From: CAYLUN01 sp964386865
GTDB taxonomy: Bacteria > Verrucomicrobiota > Kiritimatiellia > RFP12 > UBA1067
Direction: 5' to 3'
Length of the DNA stretch: 64,000 nt
Assembly: GCA_964386865.1 (NCBI GenBank)
Contig: CAYLUN010000001.1
Coordinates: 62,001-126,000, forward strand
The notes beneath the pieces were generated by a model. That model did not search any database. It was given only the letters and a program-made list of their open reading frames with translations, and was not told where the DNA came from. This document shows positions 17,289-26,116 of this stretch, one piece after another (position 1 is the stretch's first letter; each line of letters starts with the position of its first letter). Made by a program: the position numbers and the translations under genes.

Positions 17289-18587
17289 ATGCGCCCCATT
17301 CCTCCACGCCTGATCCGCTCCATCACCCTAGCCGTTGTCGCGCTTGTCGGCCACGTCTCGCACGCCCAGGAAATCACCGCCACGCCGCTCCACGCCGCCG
17401 GCATCTATGCGGTCGGCGAGAAGATCTCTTGGCAGATCTTCGCCCCCGGCGCCACCAACCTCCACGCCGTCGTCAAGCAGTGCGACGCCCAAGTGCTCTG
17501 GCAAGGAGACCTGAAGCTCGAAGGCGACCGCGCGACGCTTGACGCTTCGCTGGCCCAGCCCGGCATGCTCCTCGCCACGCTGAGCGCCGGCGCCCAAGGC
17601 AAGTCCGCCAAGCTGCTCGTCGGCGCCGCCGTTTCGCCCTACGCGATCCCGACCTCCGCGCCTCGGCCGGCCGACTTCGACGCGTTCTGGCAGGGCAAAA
17701 TCATGGCCCTCCGCGCCATCCCGTCCAACCCCGCGCTCGCTCCGGCCGAGAGCGGCGACGCGGCCGTGACCTACTCGAAGCTCACGCTGGACAACATCAA
17801 CGGCACGCACGTCTACGGACAGCTCGCCAAGCCCGCGCGGCCCGGCAAGTTTCCCGCCCTGCTCATCGTCCAGTGGGCGGGCGTCTACGGGCTGCCCAAA
17901 AGCAACGTGGTAAACCCGGCCAAGCAGGGCTGGCTCGCGCTGAATATCATGGCGCACGACCTGCCCCTCGACCAGCCCGAAGCTTTCTACAAAGACGCGG
18001 CAGCCACCACGCTGAAGGACTACACGTCGATCGGCAACGAGAGCCGAGACACCAGCTACTTCCTGCGCATGCTGCTCGGCTGCGTCCGCGCGGCCGACTA
18101 CCTCGCCGCACACCCCGAGTGGGACGGCCGCACGCTCGTCGTCACCGGCACCAGCCAAGGCGGCCTCCAAGGGCTCGCCACCGCCGGCCTGCACCCGAAG
18201 GTGTCGGCCATGCTCGTCTGCGTGCCCGCCGGCTGCGACACGACCGGGCCGTGGGCAGGCCGCTCCGTCTCCTGGCCGTACTGGTTCCGATCAACGCAAG
18301 GCCGGGACGAGAAGAAGGTCATGGAGGCCAGCCGCTACTTCGACGCGGTCAACTTCGCGGCCAACATCCGCTGTCCGGCGCTCATCGCCGTAGGGCTGAT
18401 CGACCAGACCTCGTGCCCCGCCGGCGTGTTCGCGGCCTTCAACCAGATCAAAGGCCCGAAAGAAGCGGTCATCATGGTCGAGTCGCCGCACCAGAACGTC
18501 AAGAACTCACAAGCCCCCTGGAGCCGCCGCTCACAGGAGTGGCTCAGCGCGCTGCTCAAAGGCGCCCCCGCCCCCGTCGCGCGCTAA
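17289..18587 (+). CDS. Secreted acetylxylan-esterase-like (CE7) alpha/beta hydrolase
   Basis: A 432-residue protein with a signal peptide ending near HVSHAQ (residues 22-27). Residues about 30-115 form a small beta domain, and the rest is an alpha/beta-hydrolase of the acetyl xylan esterase (AXE1/CE7) family. The catalytic triad is S289 (GTSQGG elbow), D372 (GLIDQTSCP) and H401 (ESPHQN). The P-A-D-F-D-A-F-W motif at about 127-134 is typical of the family entry. It probably removes acetyl groups from plant or algal oligosaccharides, matching the GH1 gene upstream. AAAGGG lies 5 nt before the ATG. Confidence 0.88.
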   Translation: MRPIPPRLIRSITLAVVALVGHVSHAQEITATPLHAAGIYAVGEKISWQIFAPGATNLHAVVKQCDAQVLWQGDLKLEGDRATLDASLAQPGMLLATLSAGAQGKSAKLLVGAAVSPYAIPTSAPRPADFDAFWQGKIMALRAIPSNPALAPAESGDAAVTYSKLTLDNINGTHVYGQLAKPARPGKFPALLIVQWAGVYGLPKSNVVNPAKQGWLALNIMAHDLPLDQPEAFYKDAAATTLKDYTSIGNESRDTSYFLRMLLGCVRAADYLAAHPEWDGRTLVVTGTSQGGLQGLATAGLHPKVSAMLVCVPAGCDTTGPWAGRSVSWPYWFRSTQGRDEKKVMEASRYFDAVNFAANIRCPALIAVGLIDQTSCPAGVFAAFNQIKGPKEAVIMVESPHQNVKNSQAPWSRRSQEWLSALLKGAPAPVAR

Positions 18588-18635
18588 CAGCCAGTTGCTC
18601 GAGCGCGCTGGAGGGCGAAGCTGCGCTGAGCCGCC

Positions 18636-20069
18636 TCACTTGCGCCAGATCGCCGAATGAACGCTGCGCGCCGGCAGGCTCAGCGTGAACGCGTGCGCGC
18701 CGTCATCGACGGCCACGTCATGCGCCCGCTCGTCGCCGTTGCGCAAGAACAGGCCGTATGTGCCGTTGGGATTCTCGGCCGCAACCGCCTCGACCTGCGG
18801 CGGCAGCGCGCCGGTCGCGGCGATGCGCGTCGCTCCCGGATGCAAGACCTTGGCCAGGTGGCCAATCAGGTAGAAATGCGACTTGCGGTCGAGCGCGGCG
18901 TAGTCCTTCGAGCTGACGTCCACTGCGCCGTAGCAGGTCTGACAGCCCCCCGGACGCTTGGGGCCGCTGTTTTCGTCCAGCATGTAGTTCCAGACGATCA
19001 CCGCCCGGCACCCGCGGTTGAGCGTGCCCACGGCGATGTTGTGCGAGGCCCACATCAGGTCGCCCGCGAACGAGTAACTCCACGCGCCGATGGCGATCTC
19101 GGTGAAGTACAGGTTCTTGTCGGGCCGCGCCAGCCGGATCGCGTCCAGCTCGGCGGGGCCGCCTCCGTAGGCGTGGTACGCCGCGCCGTCGATGTACTGC
19201 GCCGCCTCAGCATCCTCGTAGATCCTAAGCGGGTAGCGGGCCTGCGACGCGATGCCGTCATAGTTGAAGTTGTGATCGAAGACCCAGATCTTGGTTGCGA
19301 TCCCGGCCTCTTTGAAGGCGGGCCCGAGCGCGCTCTTGATGAAGTCTCGCTGCTCCTCCCACCCCATGTAGAGCGACGCCGAGTTGCCGCGGTTGAGCGG
19401 CTCGTTCTGGATCGTCACGGCGTCGACGTCGATCCCTTCCGCGCGCATCGCTTGCGCGTATTTGACGAAGTACTCCGCGTAGTCGGCGTAGCGCGCCGGG
19501 TTGAGCTGCCCGCCGGCCCACCGGTCGTGCGGCTTTAGCTCCTTCAAGTTGTTCACCTTCATCCAGCGCGGGCAGGTCCACGGCGAGGCTAAGACTCTGA
19601 GCTTCGGATTGATCGCCTTCGCTTCGAGCAGGATGGGGATCACATAGTCAGCCTCTTCGCGCGACAGCGCGAAATTCTCCAGGCCGGGCTTGTCGCAATA
19701 CGTGTACTCGTCCAGCGAGAAATCGGAGCAGCCCAGCGACACGCGGACGTAGCTCCAGCCCATGCCTTGCTTGCGGTCAAACGTCTCGCGCAGCAGCGCC
19801 TCGCGCCGCTCCGGCGCCATCCTCATCAGGTTGTAGCAGGACGAACCCGTCAGCGCCGCCCCAAAGCCCTCAAGGGTCTGGAAGCGGACAGCCGCATTAA
19901 GCTTCAGCACACAGCCGGACGCCGAACCCGTCGCGCCAAACGCCACGTTCGTGCAGGCGAACAGCAGCGACTTGTCAGCCGCAGTCGTGAACTGAAGCAC
20001 GTGCCCGAAGCCAGGCGCCGCGCCACACGCGAGCCACGCCGCCACCACGCCGCGTGCGACGACTCTCAC
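18636..20069 (-). CDS. Secreted GH30-family glycosidase
   Basis: A 477-residue (beta/alpha)8 enzyme with a signal peptide (MRVVARGVVAAWLACGAAPGFG). The opening block FQTLEGFGAALTGSS is the GH30 N-terminal signature. The acid/base is E223 (TIQNEP) and the nucleophile is E324 (FTEIAIG). The C-terminal beta domain (VAAENPNGTYGLFLRNGD) completes the fold. GH30 members act on beta-glucosyl, beta-xylosyl or glucuronoxylan substrates; the subfamily cannot be assigned by eye. The GTG start overlaps the stop of the glycosyltransferase gene (GTGA), so a degradative enzyme is translated together with sugar-transfer genes, which is unusual. Confidence 0.92.
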   Translation of the reverse strand: MRVVARGVVAAWLACGAAPGFGHVLQFTTAADKSLLFACTNVAFGATGSASGCVLKLNAAVRFQTLEGFGAALTGSSCYNLMRMAPERREALLRETFDRKQGMGWSYVRVSLGCSDFSLDEYTYCDKPGLENFALSREEADYVIPILLEAKAINPKLRVLASPWTCPRWMKVNNLKELKPHDRWAGGQLNPARYADYAEYFVKYAQAMRAEGIDVDAVTIQNEPLNRGNSASLYMGWEEQRDFIKSALGPAFKEAGIATKIWVFDHNFNYDGIASQARYPLRIYEDAEAAQYIDGAAYHAYGGGPAELDAIRLARPDKNLYFTEIAIGAWSYSFAGDLMWASHNIAVGTLNRGCRAVIVWNYMLDENSGPKRPGGCQTCYGAVDVSSKDYAALDRKSHFYLIGHLAKVLHPGATRIAATGALPPQVEAVAAENPNGTYGLFLRNGDERAHDVAVDDGAHAFTLSLPARSVHSAIWRK

Positions 20070-21253
20070 GGCCGAACCCTCTGCCAGTCTTCCCGAGCGA
20101 CCTGGTCCCAGTCGTACTTGGCGGCGCAGCGGCGGCCCTTCTCGGCGAGCCGGGAGAACTCGTCGGAGTTATTCAACACGCGGCACAGGCTCTCCGCGAA
20201 GGCGCGGTGGTCGCCCTCGCTGACCGTCGAGAGCGCATCGCCGTAGACGCGGCGGTAGACCGGCAGATCGTAGGCCACAACCGGCAGGCCGCAGGCCATC
20301 GCCTCGCACACGGCGATCCCCCACCCCTCCTCGTGGCTGGGCGCGAACAGGACGCGGGCGCTCTTGATGCGCGATACGTACTCGGCGAACGGCACCCACC
20401 CCTCGGCCGGCTTGAAGATCTCGACCAGGCTCTCCAGCCCCTCTTTGCGGATGTGCTTGGCGAGGGCCTCCTCGCCGGCCATGCCGCCCATCAGCAGGAG
20501 CGTGGTTTGCGGACGGATCTCTCGCACGAGCTTCCACACCGGCACCACATCGAGGCTCCCCTTGTTCGGCCGCACGCCGATCATGACCGCGTCCACACGC
20601 TTGCCCGGCTCGGCGACGCCCGCGATCGGACCGACGTCGATGCCGTTCAGCATCTTCTTGATGCGCTCGGCGGGCATGCCCAGCTCCAGCAGCCGCGCCG
20701 CGCAGAGGTCGCCCGCGTCCGAGTCGAGCACCCACGCCTGATCCGCGCCCGCCGCGATCCGCGCGAAGCTCCACTCCTGCATGCGCCACGTCATCTCGTT
20801 GAACCAGCGGTTGCCCGGCCGCTGCGACGGGTGTAGCTCTTTGTGGTGGATCCAGGCGATCCAGCGCGTGCCCGGCCGCTTGCCCTTGATGACAGTGGCC
20901 GCGGCCACGTCGCAGAAGTAGTCGCTGACCGTGATCACGACGTCCGCCTCCGGCAGCCGCCGCCTGAACAGGTGCGCGTGGAACGAGGTCACGAAGTAAG
21001 ACCAAAGCCTAAACGCCTTGGTCTTGAACGGCTCGCGCGACAGGACGAGCGAGGCCGGCACGCGCACGACGGGCAGCGTGCAGCCCACGCTGCGCAACAC
21101 GCGCTCACCGCCCGAGGTCGTCACCAGCACCTGCTCCAGGCCGGGCACCTCCTTCTGCCAGCGCGAGGAGATCGCGTGGAAGCGGATCGGCGACCCCGTG
21201 ATCGCCCCCGAGTCCAGCCCGTAGCTGTTCACTATCCAGACAATTTTCATCAT
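20066..21253 (-). CDS. Glycosyltransferase family 4
   Basis: A 395-residue GT-B transferase. The N-terminal Rossmann strand MMKIVWIVNSYG marks the start (ATG at 21253 or 21250); the longer frame adds only a basic, non-homologous leader. The C-terminal half has the nucleotide-sugar site with the E-x7-E signature EGWGIAVCEAMACGLP. It probably builds a surface polysaccharide or LPS. It begins 17 nt after the DUF268 gene and is coupled to the GH30 gene downstream. Confidence 0.88.
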   Translation of the reverse strand: MMKIVWIVNSYGLDSGAITGSPIRFHAISSRWQKEVPGLEQVLVTTSGGERVLRSVGCTLPVVRVPASLVLSREPFKTKAFRLWSYFVTSFHAHLFRRRLPEADVVITVSDYFCDVAAATVIKGKRPGTRWIAWIHHKELHPSQRPGNRWFNEMTWRMQEWSFARIAAGADQAWVLDSDAGDLCAARLLELGMPAERIKKMLNGIDVGPIAGVAEPGKRVDAVMIGVRPNKGSLDVVPVWKLVREIRPQTTLLLMGGMAGEEALAKHIRKEGLESLVEIFKPAEGWVPFAEYVSRIKSARVLFAPSHEEGWGIAVCEAMACGLPVVAYDLPVYRRVYGDALSTVSEGDHRAFAESLCRVLNNSDEFSRLAEKGRRCAAKYDWDQVAREDWQRVRP

Positions 21254-21270
21254 TTGCCAGACCTGCCTCG

Positions 21271-22107
21271 TCACCCGGCGTTTACGTGGTTCCGTCGAAA
21301 CTCGAAGATGCCGCACCCGTAGTCGCAGCCGCAGTTGTTCGCGAGCCGCTCGGGCGTGAGTTCCACGTTCGCGTGGAAGGCGCCCCCGTCATCGACGTAC
21401 GAGAACTCCACGAGTTCGAACTTCGGCTTCGCCAACTCCAGGATCGTCCGGATGTCGAAGACGCGGCAGGCGTTGAAGTCGACGCGCTCAGGGCCAATGG
21501 GCACGGAAAAGTAGAGCGTGCCGCCGGGCTGCAGCACCTCGCCCAGGTTCTCGAACCCTTTCACGTGCCCGAAGAGGTCGATCGGGTCGCCGTAGCGGCC
21601 CAGACCGAAGTGCTCGATCGCGTGCAGGCACGAGAGCGAGTCGCAGCAGCCGCGGTAGGCCGCGTCGAGGCGCATGAGGTCGGCCTGGCGGAAAACGATC
21701 GAGGGGATGTCAAGCGCCAGCGGGCGGATGTCGAAGACCTCGATGTCGCGGAACGACGCCACATGCGCCACGAAGCCGTCCACGCGCGAGCCGATGTCCA
21801 CATGCCGAGCCGGCTTGCGCTCGAAGATCTTGCGGGCGACGGTGAAGTCCTGAAAGAAGTAGTGGCCGCTGGCCGTGCCGCTCGGGAAGTAGCGGTCGCC
21901 CAGACACGGCATGGAGAAGCGGATGCGGAACGGGCTGCCCGCGGCGCGGTTCTGCCGCCGCAGCTCGCGGTACTCCCGCAGCGCCACGGCCAGGCCGCGG
22001 AGGGCGTAGCGCCACGCGTCGGGGTTCAGCCCGAACGCGAGCATCCAGATCCAGATCGACTTCGCGAACCGACGCAGACGCATCCTCTTCGACTTGTCCT
22101 CGCTCAC
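21271..22107 (-). CDS. DUF268 family protein, methyltransferase-like
   Basis: A 278-residue protein of the DUF268 family. The core resembles a SAM-dependent methyltransferase: HVDIGSRVDGF replaces the glycine-rich loop, EVFDIRPL the acidic second strand, and SCLHAIEHFGLGRYGDP is the family's most recognisable motif. PGGTLYFSVPIGPERV is a further Rossmann strand. DUF268 genes are usually found among surface-polysaccharide genes, which fits the two flanking glycosyltransferases. Its function is not established. The GTG start overlaps the stop of the upstream gene (GTGA). Confidence 0.8.
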   Translation of the reverse strand: MSEDKSKRMRLRRFAKSIWIWMLAFGLNPDAWRYALRGLAVALREYRELRRQNRAAGSPFRIRFSMPCLGDRYFPSGTASGHYFFQDFTVARKIFERKPARHVDIGSRVDGFVAHVASFRDIEVFDIRPLALDIPSIVFRQADLMRLDAAYRGCCDSLSCLHAIEHFGLGRYGDPIDLFGHVKGFENLGEVLQPGGTLYFSVPIGPERVDFNACRVFDIRTILELAKPKFELVEFSYVDDGGAFHANVELTPERLANNCGCDYGCGIFEFRRNHVNAG

Positions 22108-23276
22108 CGCTTGCCCTCCCCGTCATCCAGCCGCGCGAACGCGCTCTCGAAAACCCTCGGCCACGCGCAATGCCGTCCCAACGCCGCCGCGCGCCTACGG
22201 ATCGCCTCGTACTCAGGCGACTGCATCACGGAGGCCACTTTCTCAGCCAGGTCGACGGGGTCGTACCCCGCAATGCGCCCGACGCCCTCGCGCTCCAGCG
22301 TGCGGGCGATCGGCGGCACGTCGGTCAGCACGACCGGCAGCCCACACCCGAGGTAGACCTTGACCTTGCCCGGATCAGAATAGAACGTGAAGCTGTTGGG
22401 GTCAAAGGGCTCGTACGGCGCGATCGCCACGCCGCCTCTCGACAGCAGCGCCACAACCTCATCCATCGACGCGACAAAGCCGCGCACGGACACGCGATCC
22501 TGCAGCCCCGACCGCTCAACCTCGTCGCGCAAGCCGGCGAGGTCCCGGCCGCCACCGACAAGCGTAAACGTGAAGTCCGGAACCAAGATCTGCAGCGCCT
22601 GCGCGAACGGCACGAACAGCTCCGCGCCCTTGCTGCGCACGATGTCGCCCATGTACACGACGCTTCGCGCCTCGAACACAGAGCCCTCCTGGTTCACGGG
22701 GTGGCTGCCGTAGGGCACCACATACCACCGCACCCGGCGCTCGTCCAAGCGTCCGGCGGCGAACCGCGCCCGGATCATCTTCTCCGTCAGCGGCCACACG
22801 GCGTCCGCGCCGCGGGCGGCGAGGCGGTCGACGAGGTAGTAAAGCCCGTTCAGCAGGCGGTTCGCGTAGCGCACCGGCGTGTAGTCGATCATGTAGTAGA
22901 CGACGCGCCGGATGCGGGCCAGCGGCCGCGCCACCGCGGCCGCGAGCGCCAGCAGGTTGTCCCCTGCGACCAGCACATCCGCGCCCCGCCCGAAGCGTGC
23001 CGCGTAGCAGACGGCGTACAGGAAGTCCTTGGCATAGGCCAGCGGCTCCGGGAGCTTGAGCCGGAACAGCGAGCGCACGGTTTCCGACAGGCGTCCGCCG
23101 CGATAGCGTTCGGCGCGGATAAAACGGTCGGGGTTGCGGCCGAACGGGAACGCCACGTAGACCACCTCTCGGGCACCCAGGCCCGCGAGCCAGTCGCGCA
23201 GTTCCTCGCACGCGCCCGTGGTCGCGTAGTGCGAGAAGATCACGATTTTTCCGTTCTTGAGCTGATCGACGGTCAC
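22104..23276 (-). CDS. Glycosyltransferase, GT4-like
   Basis: A 390-residue GT-B protein. The N-terminal half has IVIFSHYATTGACEE and a DVLVAGDNLLALAAAVARP segment; the C-terminal half has VVYMGDIVRSKGAEL, FTLVGGGRDL and the donor-site stretch APYEPFDPNSFTFYSDPGK followed by YLGCGLPVVLTDVPP. This last stretch matches the donor region of transferases that act on surface glycans. The start is a GTG with AGGGAAC upstream. First gene of the GT-DUF268-GT-GH30 unit, preceded by a likely promoter at 23317-23346. Confidence 0.82.
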   Translation of the reverse strand: MTVDQLKNGKIVIFSHYATTGACEELRDWLAGLGAREVVYVAFPFGRNPDRFIRAERYRGGRLSETVRSLFRLKLPEPLAYAKDFLYAVCYAARFGRGADVLVAGDNLLALAAAVARPLARIRRVVYYMIDYTPVRYANRLLNGLYYLVDRLAARGADAVWPLTEKMIRARFAAGRLDERRVRWYVVPYGSHPVNQEGSVFEARSVVYMGDIVRSKGAELFVPFAQALQILVPDFTFTLVGGGRDLAGLRDEVERSGLQDRVSVRGFVASMDEVVALLSRGGVAIAPYEPFDPNSFTFYSDPGKVKVYLGCGLPVVLTDVPPIARTLEREGVGRIAGYDPVDLAEKVASVMQSPEYEAIRRRAAALGRHCAWPRVFESAFARLDDGEGKR

Positions 23277-23316
23277 AGCCTGTTCCCTTCAGCCTCTCCG
23301 ATGGCCGTTTCGGGCC

Positions 23317-23346
23317 ATTATACGCAACAACGTATGTGAAAGGCAA
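23317..23346 (-). promoter_or_regulatory. Candidate sigma-70 promoter of the glycosyltransferase unit
   Basis: Minus strand: TTGCCT (23346-23341), 18-bp spacer, TATAAT (23322-23317), about 40 nt before the GTG at 23276, in the short gap after the PATR gene. Confidence 0.55.
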
Positions 23347-23364
23347 ACGGAACGGAGGCTGCCG

Positions 23365-25989
23365 TCAATACACGCTGATGATCGTCCCCTTCGGATACGT
23401 CCGGAGGTATCCGTCCGAGGAGCTGTAGAACCGGTTTCCCAGCAGATAATCGATGCTGCTGAGCTGCTCAGCGGTCAGCGCCGGCTGAAAGCGCAGCGTG
23501 TAGCGCCCCAACTCGCCGGACAAGGCGAGCCGCCCGCTCCACAGGTTGGTCTGACTGGTAAAGGCGAGCTGGCCGGAGCCCAGCACCAGCGCGCTGTTTG
23601 CCGTCATGTTAAGCGACGACGGCGAGCTCGCAAACTCGCCCATATCCAGCGTCCCGCCAGCGAGCGTGACGTCGCCCCCGGGCGGCAGGGCGTTGTCCGC
23701 GGCCAACCTCAGCGTTCCCGCCGCGACGGTCGTGCCGTTGGAATAGCTGCTCGCGCCCGCGAGCACAAGCGTGCCGTTGCCGGTTTTGTTGAGCGCCCCA
23801 GATACGCGCGCCGCGCCTGCGTAGTCCGTCCCGGTCGCCAGTATCCCGCCGATAGTGAGCGTCTTGGCGGAAACGTTGAGCGTGCGGGTTGTGTTCGCCG
23901 TCTGCACGAAGCTAGCCGGCATCGCGCTCAGGTCGAGATCGTCGGTTCCGGTAAATGTGAAGCCCGACGTCAGCTCTAACCCCAGATAACCGGCGACGGT
24001 CATCGCCGCCCCGCTGGAGTTGTCCAAAAAGGAGCCGGCTGGGTTAAACTTGAGCGTCGTGCCCTTGAGCGCGTAGGCGTTGCCGAGCTTGAGCGTTCCG
24101 TCTTTGACGAGAAGTATCGACGTGTCGGCGAACTCGTTCGTCGCGTTCAGAACGAGCGTTCCAGGCCCGCTTTTGGTAGGACTCTGCCCTGTGCCGCCGA
24201 CAACCCCGTTCAGGATAACCGTCTTCCCGCTATTGACCAGGATAGACTGCCCCAGGCCTACGAGCGTGAAGCGCTTGCCGCTGGTGATATTCCCCGCGGC
24301 GGTCAGAACCGAGTTCTGGCTGAGAGTGACGTTCGTTCCCGTGCCCAGGTTGGCGTCGCTGCCCACCGAGAGCTTGGCCGTGTTGTTCAGCGTTGTGTCC
24401 CCGGCGTAGGTGTTGTTGCCGCTGAGCGTGAGCACTCCATCGCCGGCTCCAACCGTCAGCGCGCCGTTCGAGATCTCGCCGGCGATAATGTCGCCGCCGT
24501 TGGTGTTGACGACGGTGATGACGCGCGTGCCGCCGTTGAGATCCATCGGCCCGGCCATCGTGAGCGCCGCATTACCCAAGCCTGAGCCCAGCTCGAAGTT
24601 ACCGGCCACCGAAACTGCGTTGGAAATGGTTCTCGCGTTGACTCCGCCCGTGCTCAGAACCGTGGCGTTGCTGATGGTCAGCGTGCCGGTGCCCAAAGCT
24701 CCGGCGGAGCCTGTGCTGCTGCTGTTGACGCTCAGCACCCCCTCACCCAAGACCACGCCGCCGCTGAAGGTGCTAGTCCCGCTCAGGACGATCCCACCCG
24801 GCCCCAGCTTGACGATGCCGGTCGCCGTGACCCCGGCGACAATGCTACCCGAAAACGTCAAGCCGCTCGTGCCGGCTGCCGTCGCCGTGATGGCTCGGCT
24901 GCTCCCGGTAGCGGTGCCGAGGGTGATACCCTGCGCGCTGAAGGTGACCTGCTCGCTGACCTGGTTGTTGTCCGTGCTGAAGTCGCCGTCGATCACGACG
25001 CTGTTGGTGACCGTCACGGCTGCGCCAGACGTGTTGTTGACCGTGCCGCCTTTGATCGAGAAAACGCCTGTTCCAAGCGCGTTGGCGTGGTTGACGTTCA
25101 GCTTGCCTGCGCTCAGCAGCGTGCCGCCGCTGTAGGTGTTCGCGTTCGTCAGCGCGAGGGCTCCGGCCCCGGCCTTCTCAAGCCCGCCCGCCCCCGCGAC
25201 GATGCCGCCAACCGTGAGCGTGCCCGCGTTCACGTTGAACTGGCCGCCGACGCCGTCGAGCGCCACGCCGCGATTCGCGCTCAGCGCTGCCGTCGCGGTG
25301 CTGGCGAGCCCGCCGCCGCTCAGCGTCAGGTGGCCCGGCGTCGCGCTGGCGGGCGGCGTGCCCAGGCCGCTGTCCGCGGCGATAATCACGGCGCCTCCGC
25401 CGCTGACTGACGTCGCGTTCGAATAGGTGTTGGCGGCCGACAGCGTCACGAGGCCGGAGCCCGTGCAGGTGAGCCCGTAGCCGCCAACGATCGGACGGTT
25501 GATCGTCAGCGATCCCGTGCCGTTGTGAGTGATCGCCAGATTCTCGAGAAGGATCAGCTGGCTGCCCGTGCCGCCCACGCCGACCGTGAAGTTGCCCGCC
25601 GCGTCCGCATCGCTGGTAATGGCGGCTCCGCCGGCGCCGCCGATCGTCAAATCACGGGCAATGTTGCCCGACAGCGTATTCGCCAGCCGGATGCTGACCG
25701 CGCTGTCGGCATCCGCCGTGAAGTTTAGCGAGCGGATGGCGCTGGCCGTTCCTAGGAAGCATGACAGGTTTCCCGCGCCTACGTTATAAAAAGAGACATC
25801 TAGCGTGTTGTTGAAGGTCGGAACAACATCGCTCACCCAGTTGGTGGTGGTCCGCCAACTGGCGTTCACCAGGCTCCCGCCGTCCCACGTGGCCGTGACC
25901 GCCGCCGCAGGCGACGCGAGGCCGAGAACCACAGCCGCCGCAGCACACCGCATGACACCTGCACAAACCGTCTGCCGAATGTTCTTCAT
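23365..25989 (-). CDS. Secreted PATR (autotransporter-associated beta-strand repeat) protein
   Basis: An 874-residue secreted protein. Signal peptide MKNIRQTVCAGVMRCAAAAVVLG to about residue 30 (PAAA), then the usual PATR opening ATWDGGSLVNASWRTTTNW. The body is a series of G-x-L-x-K-x-G-x-G-x-L-x-L-x-x-x-N-x-Y-x-G beta-helix turns (for example GLEKAGAGALALTNANTYSGG). The last about 65 residues are shared with the proteins at 26222 and 52692 (LWSGRLALSGELG, LRFQPALTAEQL, DGYLRTYPKGT). There is no autotransporter beta-barrel and no PEP-CTERM tail. AGGA lies ahead of the ATG at 25989. Probably a surface-exposed, fibrous protein; ligand unknown. Confidence 0.88.
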   Translation of the reverse strand: MKNIRQTVCAGVMRCAAAAVVLGLASPAAAVTATWDGGSLVNASWRTTTNWVSDVVPTFNNTLDVSFYNVGAGNLSCFLGTASAIRSLNFTADADSAVSIRLANTLSGNIARDLTIGGAGGAAITSDADAAGNFTVGVGGTGSQLILLENLAITHNGTGSLTINRPIVGGYGLTCTGSGLVTLSAANTYSNATSVSGGGAVIIAADSGLGTPPASATPGHLTLSGGGLASTATAALSANRGVALDGVGGQFNVNAGTLTVGGIVAGAGGLEKAGAGALALTNANTYSGGTLLSAGKLNVNHANALGTGVFSIKGGTVNNTSGAAVTVTNSVVIDGDFSTDNNQVSEQVTFSAQGITLGTATGSSRAITATAAGTSGLTFSGSIVAGVTATGIVKLGPGGIVLSGTSTFSGGVVLGEGVLSVNSSSTGSAGALGTGTLTISNATVLSTGGVNARTISNAVSVAGNFELGSGLGNAALTMAGPMDLNGGTRVITVVNTNGGDIIAGEISNGALTVGAGDGVLTLSGNNTYAGDTTLNNTAKLSVGSDANLGTGTNVTLSQNSVLTAAGNITSGKRFTLVGLGQSILVNSGKTVILNGVVGGTGQSPTKSGPGTLVLNATNEFADTSILLVKDGTLKLGNAYALKGTTLKFNPAGSFLDNSSGAAMTVAGYLGLELTSGFTFTGTDDLDLSAMPASFVQTANTTRTLNVSAKTLTIGGILATGTDYAGAARVSGALNKTGNGTLVLAGASSYSNGTTVAAGTLRLAADNALPPGGDVTLAGGTLDMGEFASSPSSLNMTANSALVLGSGQLAFTSQTNLWSGRLALSGELGRYTLRFQPALTAEQLSSIDYLLGNRFYSSSDGYLRTYPKGTIISVY

Positions 25990-26046
25990 GGAAACGTCCT
26001 GTTCTTCGTTACCTGCAAAGACAACGTGATGCGCGCCACCCATCAA

Positions 26047-26111
26047 GCACGCACCTCACCAGTCATGTTCGTACGATATACGCAATAACAGGCTCGCGTC
26101 ATCCCCCATAT
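26047..26111. other. Intergenic leader upstream of the PATR gene
   Basis: Between the repeat element at 26096-26116 and the PATR start at 25989. Contains TTGCGTATATCG on the minus strand, which resembles the TTGCGTATAATG promoter core upstream of 23276, so a weak -10 (TATATC) may lie here. Confidence 0.25.
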
Positions 26112-26116
26112 TCATG
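26096..26116 (-). repeat. 21-bp element, copy 1
   Basis: Matches 20 of 21 bases of the segment at 40120-40140. On the minus strand a stop codon TGA is embedded in it (TGAATATGGGGGA...GACGC), and CCCCA/TGGGG can pair as a short hairpin. It ends the open frame at 26112 and precedes the PATR gene. Confidence 0.5.

Noticed and set aside
15701..17404. 567-codon frame opposite the GH1 gene
   Set aside because: Valine/glycine-rich with no motifs; mirror of the GH1 reading frame, whose active-site motifs are clear.
18588..18635. Terminator between the convergent CE7-like and GH30 genes
   Set aside because: Only short imperfect GC-rich pairing and no T-run on either strand.
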